Shown one piece after another: positions 26,850-35,854 of a DNA stretch of 64,000 nt (positions within the stretch are counted from its first letter, which is position 1; each line of letters starts with the position of its first letter). This stretch comes from Clostridiales bacterium. Lineage in GTDB: Bacteria; Bacillota; Clostridia; Christensenellales; Borkfalkiaceae. Under the pieces are notes generated by a model. That model was not told the DNA's origin and ran no database searches. It was given only the letters and a program-made list of their open reading frames with translations. The translations under genes and the position numbers were made by a program. Location: positions 203,465-267,464 of the forward strand of contig SVHW01000001.1 of NCBI GenBank assembly GCA_015055655.1, given 5' to 3'.

Positions 26850-28157
26850 TTACTTCTTCTTGCCTTTCCGTTTGCGGATTTCCATAACTTCTTTTTCATA
26901 ACCGTTATTCTTCGGCGTATAATACACTTTTTCTTTTAAGGAATCGGGCAAATATTGTTGCTCTACGTATCCCCCGTAATTATGCGGATATTTATACGCT
27001 TTGCTGTTTGCCTTATCTTCTTTGCTGCCATACGAATTATCTTTCAAATACGCAGGCACGGCGTCGTCGCGCACTTCTCTTGCGTCCGCTTTCGCCGCGT
27101 ACATAGCTTCTACCACCGAATTGCTCTTTTCCGCCTCGCAAACGTAAATAATCGCTTCCGAAAGCGGTATCATCGCCTCGGGATACCCTATCTTTTCTAA
27201 GGCGTACATCGCCGACGTGGCTATCTGTAACGCCCTCGGGTCAGCCATACCCACGTCTTCTGCCGAGTGCACGACCAAACGACGTGCCACGAGCATCGGG
27301 TCGCAACCGCCTTCAATTAAACGCATCGCATAATATAACGCCGCGTTGGCGTCACTGCCGCGGAGCGATTTACAAAACGCAGAAAGAAAATCGTAATAAC
27401 TGTCTTCATTGTACGAAAGCGCTTTCCTTTGAATAGACTGTTCCGCATCAGACAGCGTGATATGCACTTGCCCTTCGCCGTTCGGCTCGCTCGTCAACGC
27501 CGCCAACTCTAGCGCGTTATACGCCGTACGCAAATCTCCTGCCGCCGTACGCGCTATATGCGTCAAGGCGTCGTCGTCCGCCAAAATATTTTGCTTGCCT
27601 AAACCTTTGTGCCTATTTTTTAGCGCGTTTTTCAATGCGCCGATTATATCGTCGTTGGTCAAATGCTTAAACTCGAATACTCTACATCTTGAAACGATAG
27701 CAGGCGTCATCGCCGCATACGGATTCTCCGTCGTAGAACCGATAAAAATAATCGTCCCTTGTTCGATTGCGGGAAGCAGCGAATCGCTTTGCGTTTTGCT
27801 GAAACGGTGACACTCGTCAAGCAATAAATACGTGCGCTTATTAAACATTTTAAGATTATCTCTCGCCGTTTCCACCGCTTTTTTTACGTCCGCCACCCCT
27901 GCGTTAACGGCGTTGAGTTTGATAAATTCGCCGTTGGTACGAAGCGCAATAATATTGGCAAGCGTCGTCTTTCCGCAACCAGGAGGCCCCCAAAAAATAC
28001 AGCTCCCCAGCCTATCCGTCGCTATCGCGCGTCGCAAAAGCGAGCCTTCCGCTACGATATGCTTTTGCCCGATAAATTCGTCCAGCGAGTTGGCACGCAT
28101 ACGCTCCGCCAACGGCCTCGCCGTTTCTTCGTTGTTGTTAAAATCGAATAAATCCAT
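26850..28157 (-). CDS. rarA: Replication-associated recombination protein A (RarA/MgsA AAA ATPase)
   Basis: Clamp-loader-like AAA+ ATPase acting at stalled forks. The 435-residue protein has SLDEFIGQKHIV near residue 25, Walker A WGPPGCGKTTLANII near 57, Walker B LLLDECHRF, sensor 1 IGSTTENPY, and the C-terminal MgsA tetramerisation region (GGCDPMLVARRLVVHSAEDVG; YKYPHNYGGYVEQQYLPD). Length fits the family. It lies 14 bases upstream of nrdR. Confidence 0.95.
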   Translation of the reverse strand: MDLFDFNNNEETARPLAERMRANSLDEFIGQKHIVAEGSLLRRAIATDRLGSCIFWGPPGCGKTTLANIIALRTNGEFIKLNAVNAGVADVKKAVETARDNLKMFNKRTYLLLDECHRFSKTQSDSLLPAIEQGTIIFIGSTTENPYAAMTPAIVSRCRVFEFKHLTNDDIIGALKNALKNRHKGLGKQNILADDDALTHIARTAAGDLRTAYNALELAALTSEPNGEGQVHITLSDAEQSIQRKALSYNEDSYYDFLSAFCKSLRGSDANAALYYAMRLIEGGCDPMLVARRLVVHSAEDVGMADPRALQIATSAMYALEKIGYPEAMIPLSEAIIYVCEAEKSNSVVEAMYAAKADAREVRDDAVPAYLKDNSYGSKEDKANSKAYKYPHNYGGYVEQQYLPDSLKEKVYYTPKNNGYEKEVMEIRKRKGKKK

Positions 28158-28189
28158 ATTTACCCTTATCTTTCGTCTTTTGACGGCTT

Positions 28190-29053
28190 TTACTTTTCAT
28201 CGTTACGGCTGTACGCGCCAAGCAATTTACACTCTAAAGTTTGTTCTTTAATTGCCGCCAACATATTTTGTACCTGCGGCGAGCCAATGCTGCAATCCGC
28301 TTCAATAAAGAACCGATAATCCCCCACTCTATCCTTCACGGGACGGCTCTCGATTTTCGTCATATTGATGCCGTACTGCGCAATTACTTGCAACAACTCT
28401 AAAAGACTACCCGGTCTATGCGGACAAACGGTGGAGAAAAATACCCTTTCACTTTCCTTCGGCAACACCGTTGCCCCTTTTTTTATCAATAAGAAGTGCG
28501 TGTAATTATTCTTTTCGTCTGCAATGCTTTCTTCGCTCATTACAAAGCCGCCACGAAGATTTGCCGCGTGCGCGCCTGCTATCGCCGCGCTCTTCCCGGA
28601 TTCGTCTTCCATAGCGCGGGAAATGCCAAACGCCGTCGATTCCACGTCACGTAAAGACGCAAACGGAATTTCTCTCGTTAAAAACGCCGCGCATTGGTCG
28701 AGCGCTTGACGGTGCGAATATACTCTGCCAATGTCCGCAAGCTTTACGCCCTGTTTATAAATAAGACGATGGTCAACGCGAAGCACCGTTTCCTTTACAG
28801 CATATAAATCCTGCGCGTCTTGCAAAAGGTCGAGATTTTGTAAGATACCGCCCTGCAAACTGTTTTCAATAGGAACAGCCGCCGCGTCCACCCTACCTGC
28901 TGACACCGCCGCAAAAACCTCGGGAAAGTTGCGAAACGGAATACATTCGTCCCAATCGTTAACCTTGTATTCGCCCGTCGATTCCGTCGCCAAAAATGCC
29001 TGCGCCGCCAAATGTGAATAACTGCCTTCCGGCCCTAAAAATGCTATCTTCAT
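28190..29053 (-). CDS. pheA: Prephenate dehydratase
   Basis: Converts prephenate to phenylpyruvate, the committed step to phenylalanine. The 287-residue monofunctional enzyme starts with FLGPEGSYSHLAAQAF and has VPIENSLQGGI near residue 80 and a DVESTAFGISR region near 155. A C-terminal ACT domain with the Phe-binding segment GSLLELL and the ESRP motif implies feedback inhibition by phenylalanine. It lies 26 bases after the DAHP synthase gene, forming an aroF-pheA pair, apart from the six other aro genes at 55-61 kb. Confidence 0.95.
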   Translation of the reverse strand: MKIAFLGPEGSYSHLAAQAFLATESTGEYKVNDWDECIPFRNFPEVFAAVSAGRVDAAAVPIENSLQGGILQNLDLLQDAQDLYAVKETVLRVDHRLIYKQGVKLADIGRVYSHRQALDQCAAFLTREIPFASLRDVESTAFGISRAMEDESGKSAAIAGAHAANLRGGFVMSEESIADEKNNYTHFLLIKKGATVLPKESERVFFSTVCPHRPGSLLELLQVIAQYGINMTKIESRPVKDRVGDYRFFIEADCSIGSPQVQNMLAAIKEQTLECKLLGAYSRNDEK

Positions 29054-29079
29054 ATCGTACTACTCCAATGTAAAAATCG

Positions 29080-30096
29080 TTATACTTGCTCTGCCAAATC
29101 CAAAAGCAATCTTTCCGTATCTTCCCAGCCAAGGCACGGGTCCGTAATAGATTTACCAAAAATTTCGTCGTGTTTTTGCGTGCCTTCCACCAAGAAGCTT
29201 TCAATCATAAACCCTTTGACGATTTTCTTAAAATCAGCGTCAAAACGACGATTTTGCATCACTTCCTCCGCAATACGGATTTGCTGACGGAATTTCTTTC
29301 CAGAATTGGAGTGATTGCAATCGATAACGATGGCGGGATTTTGCAATCCGTCGTACATTTGCGCAAGTTGCATCACCGTTTCGTAATGGAAATTGGGTAC
29401 GTCCGCGCCAGAACCGTCCACCCCGCCGCGCAAAATCGCGTGCGCGTACGGATTCCCCGAAGAACTTACTTGGTAATTGCGGTATTTGAAAATTTGCGGG
29501 CTTTGCGCCGCGAAAATAGAGTTGACGAGCGCGATAATATTCCCACTCATAGGATTTTTTAAGCCAACGGGACAATCGATACCGCTTGCCACCTGTCTAT
29601 GAAGTTGGTCTTCCACGCTACGCGCGCCAACGGCGTGATAGGAAAGCAAATCTTCGACGTAAGGAGTATTTTCAGGATAGAGCATCTCGTCCGCTGAAGT
29701 TAAGCCCGATTCGTTTATTGCCGCAAGGTGCAACGCGCGGATACTTCTTATGCCTCGCGCAATATCTGCCGCCCCCTCAGGGTCGGGCTGTAAAAACATG
29801 CCTTTATACCCAACGCCTTTCGTACGCGGTTTGTTCGTATATACGCGCGGCACGATAACCAATTTTTCTTTTACTTTTTCGTTGAGTTTACCAAGCCGCG
29901 AAATATATTCCAGCGTAGGCGCAGGCTCGTGCGCGGAACAAGGGCCAACGATTACGAGCATTTTCTCGCTCTTGCCGGAAATTACCGCGCGAATTTCCTC
30001 GTCTCTTTCCTTTTTGATTTTTTTGTGCTGCGCCGTCATAGGCGATTCAGCAATGAATTCTTCCGGTTCGGGAATAAAATACTGCTTTTCCAACAT
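29080..30096 (-). CDS. aroF: 3-deoxy-7-phosphoheptulonate synthase (class I, AroF/G type)
   Basis: Condenses PEP and erythrose-4-phosphate, the first step of the shikimate pathway. The 338-residue protein shows class I-alpha motifs: VGPCSAHEP near residue 52, PRVYTNKPRTKGVGYKG near 82, GARSVEDQLHR near 150 and DCNHSNSGKKFRQQ near 252. No chorismate mutase domain is fused to it. It is the upstream partner of pheA. The symbol aroF is used generically; the aroF, aroG and aroH paralogues cannot be separated by sequence alone here. Confidence 0.94.
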   Translation of the reverse strand: MLEKQYFIPEPEEFIAESPMTAQHKKIKKERDEEIRAVISGKSEKMLVIVGPCSAHEPAPTLEYISRLGKLNEKVKEKLVIVPRVYTNKPRTKGVGYKGMFLQPDPEGAADIARGIRSIRALHLAAINESGLTSADEMLYPENTPYVEDLLSYHAVGARSVEDQLHRQVASGIDCPVGLKNPMSGNIIALVNSIFAAQSPQIFKYRNYQVSSSGNPYAHAILRGGVDGSGADVPNFHYETVMQLAQMYDGLQNPAIVIDCNHSNSGKKFRQQIRIAEEVMQNRRFDADFKKIVKGFMIESFLVEGTQKHDEIFGKSITDPCLGWEDTERLLLDLAEQV

Positions 30097-30126
30097 AACC
30101 TTCTTTCTCCTTCCTATGTCTTTTTC

Positions 30127-30612
30127 TTATTTCATTTGTTGAATATATTCTTTAACCTCTTCGCTCACGTAATCGTCGATAGGCGTTGAGAATCGCAAGC
30201 TGTTGCGCACCATAGACGAGCTAACGTGCAATAATTCTTGACGGCAAGGCAAATATACCGCCACAAAATTCTCGTCCAATTTTTTACTTGCGTAATAATT
30301 CGCGTTTTCAAAATCCAAATCCACGCCGTTACGGATACCACGCACGTAAAACGGCGTATTTTCCGCTTTCAGCAATTCCGTCACCGTGCCGTCGAACGTT
30401 ACGATACGGATACGCTTGTCGTTAGGAAACATCAATTTCCACATTTCTTCCCGTTGTTGTAAGGTAAAATACGGTTGTTTTTGGGGATTAACAAGCAACG
30501 CTATCACCACTTCGTCAAACAATTTTAAACTGTCCTCTACCGTGGCTTTATGCCCCAAAGTAGGTGGGTCGAACGTCCCGGCGAAAACGCATTTCTTTTT
30601 TTCTTTCATCAT
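30127..30612 (-). CDS. coaD: Phosphopantetheine adenylyltransferase
   Basis: Transfers AMP to 4'-phosphopantetheine in coenzyme A synthesis. The 161-residue protein has the nucleotidyl-transferase motif GTFDPPTLGH near residue 12, where most CoaD have DPVTxGH, and VRGIRNGVDLDFE near 88 in the family position. The C-terminal HVSSSMVRNSLRF matches the ISSSxVR motif. It follows rsmD by 7 bases, the usual rsmD-coaD pair. Confidence 0.94.
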   Translation of the reverse strand: MMKEKKKCVFAGTFDPPTLGHKATVEDSLKLFDEVVIALLVNPQKQPYFTLQQREEMWKLMFPNDKRIRIVTFDGTVTELLKAENTPFYVRGIRNGVDLDFENANYYASKKLDENFVAVYLPCRQELLHVSSSMVRNSLRFSTPIDDYVSEEVKEYIQQMK

Positions 30613-30619
30613 ACACCTT

Positions 30620-31162
30620 TTATTTTGAACGGAAAAAAGTTAAAAACGCTTTTCCGTACTTTCTTTCGTCATATTTTTCTAAACCGTCAATCTCGCCGAC
30701 GAACGGACAATCCCGTTCATACACAGCCACTCCTTTTGAAGAAAGCAATCCTCGTTTTGCAATTTTATCCAAGGCAATTTTTCCAAAATCTTGTTTGTAC
30801 GGAGGGTCGATAAAGATAACGTCAAACGTACCCTGCACCGTGTCTAAACAAGTTTCGTAATCGTAATTTTTTACGCTGATTTGCGCACTTTCGTCGATTT
30901 TTAAGGCGCGCAAATTTTTTTTAATAATTGCCACACTATCTTTGGAAACGTCGTTAAAAACCACTTCCCTTGCGCCACGTGACAACGCCTCTATCCCCAG
31001 CGAACCACTCCCTCCAAACAAATCTAACACACGCGCGCCAATCACTTGAAACGCCAAGATATTAAATAACGCTTCTTTTGCCCTATCGGAAGTCGGGCGA
31101 ACGTCCGTGCCCGAAAATTCCGTCAAAATTCTACTTCTGTATTTACCGCCGACTACTCTCAT
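30620..31162 (-). CDS. rsmD: 16S rRNA (guanine966-N2)-methyltransferase RsmD
   Basis: SAM-dependent methylation of G966 in 16S rRNA. The 180-residue protein starts MRVVGGKYRSR, continues with VRPTSDRAKEALFNIL, has the SAM site VLDLFGGSGSLGIEA and the catalytic DVIFIDPPY. The ATG at 31162 fits the family start; a GTG two codons earlier is the alternative. It lies 15 bases after the membrane protein gene and 7 before coaD. Confidence 0.94.
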   Translation of the reverse strand: MRVVGGKYRSRILTEFSGTDVRPTSDRAKEALFNILAFQVIGARVLDLFGGSGSLGIEALSRGAREVVFNDVSKDSVAIIKKNLRALKIDESAQISVKNYDYETCLDTVQGTFDVIFIDPPYKQDFGKIALDKIAKRGLLSSKGVAVYERDCPFVGEIDGLEKYDERKYGKAFLTFFRSK

Positions 31163-31177
31163 AATCACCTACAACGC

Positions 31178-31957
31178 TTATTTCCGTTTCTTGGGTTTCG
31201 TCCCAGGCAAAGCCCCGTAATTGATTTTTTTCTCTCGATTGGCTTGCGCCGCTTCGCTGGCTTCCGCAATGGCTTGTTTCCGTAAATTTTTCGCGCGCTT
31301 TGCATACGCACCCACGATATACATCACCCCTACGACAACGATAGGAATCAACGCGAAAAGACAACCGAAATAATAGCTTATCCGCGCGCTACCATACGTA
31401 GCGATAATCGTAGCGTTGCTAAGGAAAAAGGGCATTAACGATAACCCTGATAAGAATAAGGATACTATGACTAACAACGCAAAACCCGTGCTTGCGCCCT
31501 GTCCCGTTTCTTTATCAAAAATAATATCGTATAACATCGCGTCTACTTTCTCTTGATTTGCCCCGAAAAACAAACCTGACGTAAGCGGAATAAGCGCTAT
31601 AATCCCACCGATGACAAACCCTTTCCAAACGCGATACTCTTTCGCTTCTACGTGTTTGGACATTTTCATATCCTTTTCCGACATACGTTTTACGTTGCCC
31701 GTAACGAGCATTTCGTAGCCGTTTCCACCGCCGATAAACGCCATGGCCGCCGCATACGCTATCCCCGCCGCAAGACAAATAACCGTCCAAGCAACTTTGC
31801 CGTTAGACCATCTGAGTTCCGTCACTTCTCCACGCATCGCTACGAGTACAAGCACCGCACCTGCGCACGCAAACATCAAACAGCTGGGCAACGCCCCTTT
31901 TACCAGTTCCCAAATATATCTACCTATTTTTTTCCATTTCTTTTTCATTTCCGTCAT
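31178..31957 (-). CDS. Multi-pass membrane protein, function unknown
   Basis: A 259-residue protein with about five hydrophobic helices (near residues 20-42, 55-78, 112-134, 158-182 and 190-216), a charged loop after the second (VKRMSEKDMKMSKH) and a basic Lys/Arg-rich C-terminal tail of about 40 residues. I recognise no family. The ATG at 31957 has CGGAG eight bases upstream; a longer start at 31987 overlaps fau. It sits between fau and rsmD in the long minus-strand gene run, so it is probably expressed with housekeeping genes. Confidence 0.8.
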   Translation of the reverse strand: MTEMKKKWKKIGRYIWELVKGALPSCLMFACAGAVLVLVAMRGEVTELRWSNGKVAWTVICLAAGIAYAAAMAFIGGGNGYEMLVTGNVKRMSEKDMKMSKHVEAKEYRVWKGFVIGGIIALIPLTSGLFFGANQEKVDAMLYDIIFDKETGQGASTGFALLVIVSLFLSGLSLMPFFLSNATIIATYGSARISYYFGCLFALIPIVVVGVMYIVGAYAKRAKNLRKQAIAEASEAAQANREKKINYGALPGTKPKKRK

Positions 31958-31973
31958 CGTTTTTTCTCCGTTT

Positions 31974-32528
31974 TCACTCTTTTGCAAAATTCTCTATATA
32001 AATGATTTGTTTATCCGTTACGACACAATGCATCAGCTTGTCCGTTGGCTGGGTAGGAACGGCGTCTTGGATTTGAAAATCAAACCCGTAGGCAATCCTT
32101 TTCACGTCGGGATATTTTTCGAAATATCTATCGTAATATCCGCCGCCGTATCCCAAACGGTTTCCCTGTGTATCCACCGCCAAAAAAGGCACGATTGCAA
32201 AATGTATCTCTCCTTCAAACGGCGTCCCTATCGGTTCTCTTATCCGCAAATCGGATACCGTGAAGTCGTCACCGAAGGCAACCGCCTGCATCTCTTTCCC
32301 CTCAACCCTGGGGCAATACACTTGATAACCCCGTTCCAATAAAGTTTCTATCAACGTATCCGTGGGGGCTTCCGACGAATAGGATAAATAACAAAAAACG
32401 TTTTTTTCGTCGTTTACTCCGTCTTTCTTTAATTTTTCTATCGCAAGCAATGCGTTTTGTACGAGCAGCGTTTCTTTAACGTCACGATTTTCATTATTCG
32501 CCCGACGTTGTTTCATCCGCGCCCGCAT
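31974..32528 (-). CDS. 5-formyltetrahydrofolate cyclo-ligase
   Basis: ATP-dependent conversion of 5-formyl-THF to 5,10-methenyl-THF, recycling folate. The family hallmarks are the basic first helix (KREMRARMKQRR), FCYLSYSSEAPTDTLIE, PFLAVDTQGNRLGYGGGYYDR near residue 125 and a final short helix. With the ATG at 32528 the protein has 184 residues, the usual size, and overlaps alr by 35 bases. The frame remains open upstream to 32633 with other ATGs, so the start is uncertain. It has no strong ribosome binding site and may be coupled to alr. Confidence 0.9.
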   Translation of the reverse strand: MRARMKQRRANNENRDVKETLLVQNALLAIEKLKKDGVNDEKNVFCYLSYSSEAPTDTLIETLLERGYQVYCPRVEGKEMQAVAFGDDFTVSDLRIREPIGTPFEGEIHFAIVPFLAVDTQGNRLGYGGGYYDRYFEKYPDVKRIAYGFDFQIQDAVPTQPTDKLMHCVVTDKQIIYIENFAKE

Positions 32529-33636
32529 TTCTCTTTTTCGTTCTTCTATACTCTTGTTTACTCGTTCTTCTGCAAAACGTAACATCGTCATACACCATTT
32601 CCGCGCGTCGTGTTGCCGCGCAAAGTACTTCATACGAAATCGTGCCCGTCCGCCTCGCCGTTTGCGCGGCGTTTCGCATTATAGGCAACCATTTCCCTTT
32701 TTTCGCCACCCGTTTTTGCAAACAAGCGTCCATACAAAGATTGTTTACAAGAAAGTTTTCTCCGCAAAACCCGTTTGCTTTTTTTCTTAAAAACCCGTCG
32801 CCGTACCCAACGCGCACCACGGCAAGCGGCGTGCCTTTCTCTACGCTCGCTTTTCCGTACCCTACGCCGCCGTTTTGATAAATCCGCGATGCGGAAACTT
32901 CCGCAAAAACAGTCATCGCGCGACGTAACGCCAACGCTTTTTTCACTCTTGGAGATATTTTCGCTCCGTCCGGATAGTACCCGTACAACCCAATCCCTAT
33001 CCTCGTCATATCGAAAACAAAATCTTGTCCAAGCATTGCCCCGTACGTGGCGCTTAAATGGCAAATCACGTCTGGGAAGTATTCCTTTACAATCGCTTGC
33101 ATTTTGACGAATCGTACGCGCTGCGCTCTTGCGCTCTTTTCCGTATAATCGTAAATATGAGAATATACCCCAACGACGTTTATTCGTCTTTTGCCGAATA
33201 AATAGCGACAGGCTTTCAACAGCTCCGTTTCGTCAATGCCGTAACGGTTCATCCCCGTATTTATTTTCAAATGTACGCGAGCCGTCAACGCGTTTTTTTC
33301 GCATACCCTCGCCAACAGTTTTGCCGTAGATAAATCTCCTACCGTCAAAATAAAACCGTTTTTTATCGCCAGCACCGCGTCCGTTTCCTTAACGGGCGGA
33401 GATAAAATAAGTACGTCTTTCCCACAAGCCGCAATACGTATCGCCAAAGCCTCGTCCAATAACGAAACGGCAAAGCAGCTGGCAACGGATTGTAAGGCGT
33501 TGACCACCTCTTCCGCGCCGTGTCCGTAAGCGTTTGCTTTTACCACGGCGCAAATCGGTTTTTTCGTCCACGATATAAAGCTTTTTGCATTGCTTTTAAT
33601 ATTTTCCAAATCAATTTTCGCTATTACTTTTCGCAT
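32494..33636 (-). CDS. alr: Alanine racemase
   Basis: PLP enzyme making D-alanine for peptidoglycan. The 380-residue protein has the PLP lysine in AVVKANAYGHGAEEV near residue 38, RIGIGLYGYYPDG near 213, and the catalytic tyrosine in GGVGYGKAS near 250. The CMD segment is present, but the following region is shorter than usual, and the protein continues about 35 residues beyond the normal end (SYEVLCAATRRAEMVY) as a basic tail that overlaps fau. It could be a natural extension or a sign that the original stop was lost. It has no neighbouring cell-wall gene. Confidence 0.92.
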   Translation of the reverse strand: MRKVIAKIDLENIKSNAKSFISWTKKPICAVVKANAYGHGAEEVVNALQSVASCFAVSLLDEALAIRIAACGKDVLILSPPVKETDAVLAIKNGFILTVGDLSTAKLLARVCEKNALTARVHLKINTGMNRYGIDETELLKACRYLFGKRRINVVGVYSHIYDYTEKSARAQRVRFVKMQAIVKEYFPDVICHLSATYGAMLGQDFVFDMTRIGIGLYGYYPDGAKISPRVKKALALRRAMTVFAEVSASRIYQNGGVGYGKASVEKGTPLAVVRVGYGDGFLRKKANGFCGENFLVNNLCMDACLQKRVAKKGKWLPIMRNAAQTARRTGTISYEVLCAATRRAEMVYDDVTFCRRTSKQEYRRTKKRNAGADETTSGE

Positions 33637-33672
33637 TTTTTATTGTATGCGCCGCAACAGCGAAAATTGCCG

Positions 33673-34371
33673 TTAATCTTCTTTATAAATTACCCTATGA
33701 CAGTTATCGCACTCGATACCGTGCCCCAAACGGCTTTGCGCCGCAATAGGCGGTTCCATACCGCAAAACCAACATCGTCCCGCGTTGAGCTCGCCCACAA
33801 TGGGGAACATTTTCTCCTTGCGTTTCGCTTGATATTTTGCCAACATCTCCTCGGGAATATCTTGTCCAATCGTTTTCAACTGTTTTTCGATTGCCGCGCG
33901 TTCCGCCGCCTTGGATTCCTTTAATTCTTTGTACTTATTCGCCGCGTCTTCATATTGCTTTTGCGCAGAAATAACCTGTTTTTTCAATTTTTGATATTCT
34001 TCGTCCGTCGCTTTGATATTCGCCGTCAAAACGTTGATATCCGCGCGAATCTTTTTTAACTGTTCGAAGATTTTTTGCGCTTCTTTCTTATAAAAGCTGA
34101 TGTCAGCGCCGCCTTTCACCATTTCTTCCAAATTATCAAATTCCCCAAGCGTCGCTTCTACTTGCGCGTATCTTGCCGCAAGCGTATCCGCTTCCGCGCG
34201 CAAAGCTTGCGCTTTTACTTCCAAGGAATCCAAACGTTCCGGCGCGCTTTTTAAAAACTTTTGCAGTTTTACGTACGTCTTTCTTTCTTCGCTTTCCCCT
34301 AAAACTTTTTCAAGTTCGTAAAGTTTTGCGTCCGCCGATTGATACTTTAAAATAGCTTGTAATTGTGACAT
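33673..34371 (-). CDS. Coiled-coil protein with C4 zinc ribbon (DUF164/CT398 family)
   Basis: A 232-residue protein made of a long coiled coil (residues 1-185, rich in Lys, Glu and Ala) and a C-terminal zinc ribbon (CWFCGMEPPI and ECDNCHRVIY give the four cysteines). The family is a conserved neighbour of Nif3-like genes; structural work suggests a nucleic-acid or scaffold role, but the function is unknown. GGGAGGAG precedes the ATG. It lies 15 bases after the nif3-like gene. Confidence 0.88.
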   Translation of the reverse strand: MSQLQAILKYQSADAKLYELEKVLGESEERKTYVKLQKFLKSAPERLDSLEVKAQALRAEADTLAARYAQVEATLGEFDNLEEMVKGGADISFYKKEAQKIFEQLKKIRADINVLTANIKATDEEYQKLKKQVISAQKQYEDAANKYKELKESKAAERAAIEKQLKTIGQDIPEEMLAKYQAKRKEKMFPIVGELNAGRCWFCGMEPPIAAQSRLGHGIECDNCHRVIYKED

Positions 34372-34386
34372 ATATAACTCCTCCCG

Positions 34387-35193
34387 TCAAAGCAATTCGC
34401 CGTCCGTGTGATACACGCACGGTATATCTAATTGCCGACGGATTTTTTCATAATATTTTTTAAAACCGTAATTTTCCGAAGCGTAATGTGGCAATACGAC
34501 GACAGCCAGCCCACTTTCTAACGCCAACCCGATAAGGTGATGCTTAAAATCCGACGATACGATTACGTCCGCGTTTTGACGTTTTGCAAAAGCAATCGCC
34601 TCCTCGTCCACCCCCGCGCCGCAAAAGCTCGCCACACGGGAAATCCGTTTATCGCAGTCCCCATAGAAAATCGTTTTATCCGTAGAAAATTCCTTGGAAA
34701 CGTTTTCTTGAAACGTCTTTAATCCACACGGCTGTACGGTATAAACCCTGCCGTAGCCACCCGTGGAAAGCGGATGCATAATCCGTTGGTTTTCCACCGT
34801 TTTCGTGTTGGTAGCAATACAAATCCCGTCGCGTAAACTTTCGTCCACGCCCCCTTGCGCCCCGTCAAGATTGAGATGCATCGCTATTATCGACACGCCG
34901 TTTTTAATACAGCGTATAAGTTTATTGCCAAGCGGCGAATCCACGCAAATATCGCCAATCTTTCCGTAAATAGCCGGATGATGCGTAATTATCAAATTGG
35001 CGTTTGTCGATATCGCTTTCTCGATTGCCGCAAAAGATAAATCCAAAGAAAATACCACGCTTTGAATATCCTCACCGCAATCCACAAGCACGCCGCTGTT
35101 ATCGTACGCGCCGTATTTTTCGCAATACTCGTCGCTTAAACGTTTCGGCGAAATACCGTCCGCCACAGCGTAAATCTCACTTAATTTCACCAC
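34387..35193 (-). CDS. Nif3-like dinuclear metal-centre protein
   Basis: Member of the NIF3/DUF34 family, a toroidal hexamer with a two-metal site, often linked to GTP cyclohydrolase or metal handling; its reaction is not settled. In the 268-residue protein metal ligands are visible in LIITHHPAIYGK near residue 70, MHLNLDGAQGGVDESL near 100 and a C-terminal LPHYASENYG. The start is one of two consecutive GTG codons behind AGGGG, overlapping trmK by 17 bases. Typical order: rpoD, trmK, nif3, zinc-ribbon protein. Confidence 0.92.
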   Translation of the reverse strand: MVKLSEIYAVADGISPKRLSDEYCEKYGAYDNSGVLVDCGEDIQSVVFSLDLSFAAIEKAISTNANLIITHHPAIYGKIGDICVDSPLGNKLIRCIKNGVSIIAMHLNLDGAQGGVDESLRDGICIATNTKTVENQRIMHPLSTGGYGRVYTVQPCGLKTFQENVSKEFSTDKTIFYGDCDKRISRVASFCGAGVDEEAIAFAKRQNADVIVSSDFKHHLIGLALESGLAVVVLPHYASENYGFKKYYEKIRRQLDIPCVYHTDGELL

Positions 35194-35854
35194 TCAACAC
35201 CCCTTGTAAGCGTTTTTTTCGTTGTTCTAATTGTTTGCGGCTCTCCTCTTGTAAAGAAGGTTGCGCAAGATATTTTTCCACGTTGGATAGTTGCTTTCGC
35301 GTGCGCGCGAGGAACGCCTCTGGTCTTGACAACAAATTTTCCTTGCCGAATTCAAATTCCGCGTCCGTGTACGTTTGCGTTTTTCCCGCTATACGCTTGC
35401 CGACGATAACGTCGTAAAATTTCCCGTCAAAAAACGTATAATCTCTATCGATATACCCACCGTTTTCCACCAAATACCTGCGCAACTTCTCGCTGTCGTG
35501 CATCGGTTGAAAAACGAATTTTTCAGGAAGAAATCCATACTTTTTATCTGCCAATATGCTGACGATTTCGCTGCCACCCATGCCAGCTATCAATACCGTT
35601 TCCGTCGATTTGGGAACGCCGTAAAACCCGTCGCCAAGCACGCCTTTTGCCTTCCCTGCGCCAACGTAATCGGCAAGCAACGTTTCCGCTTTTGCCAAGC
35701 TTCCTTTGCTTACGTCTGAAAAAATAACGTTATCGCATAAACCGTTCTTCAATACGTATTCGCTACAATATCCGTGGTCGCACCCGACGTCCGCAAACGA
35801 ATCGCAAACCTCCAAGTGCGAACAAAGCGTGTCTATCCGTTTACCGTATCCCAT
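35177..35854 (-). CDS. trmK: tRNA (adenine22-N1)-methyltransferase TrmK
   Basis: SAM-dependent methylation of A22 in tRNA-Ser and related tRNAs. The 225-residue protein has SAM motif I FADVGCDHGYCSEYV near residue 20, ISDV-like FSDVSKGSL, and LIAGMGGSEIV near 92, the family signature. A C-terminal coiled-coil arm follows. Its ATG overlaps the rpoD stop (TAATG), showing translational coupling. Confidence 0.94.
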   Translation of the reverse strand: MGYGKRIDTLCSHLEVCDSFADVGCDHGYCSEYVLKNGLCDNVIFSDVSKGSLAKAETLLADYVGAGKAKGVLGDGFYGVPKSTETVLIAGMGGSEIVSILADKKYGFLPEKFVFQPMHDSEKLRRYLVENGGYIDRDYTFFDGKFYDVIVGKRIAGKTQTYTDAEFEFGKENLLSRPEAFLARTRKQLSNVEKYLAQPSLQEESRKQLEQRKKRLQGVLSGEIK

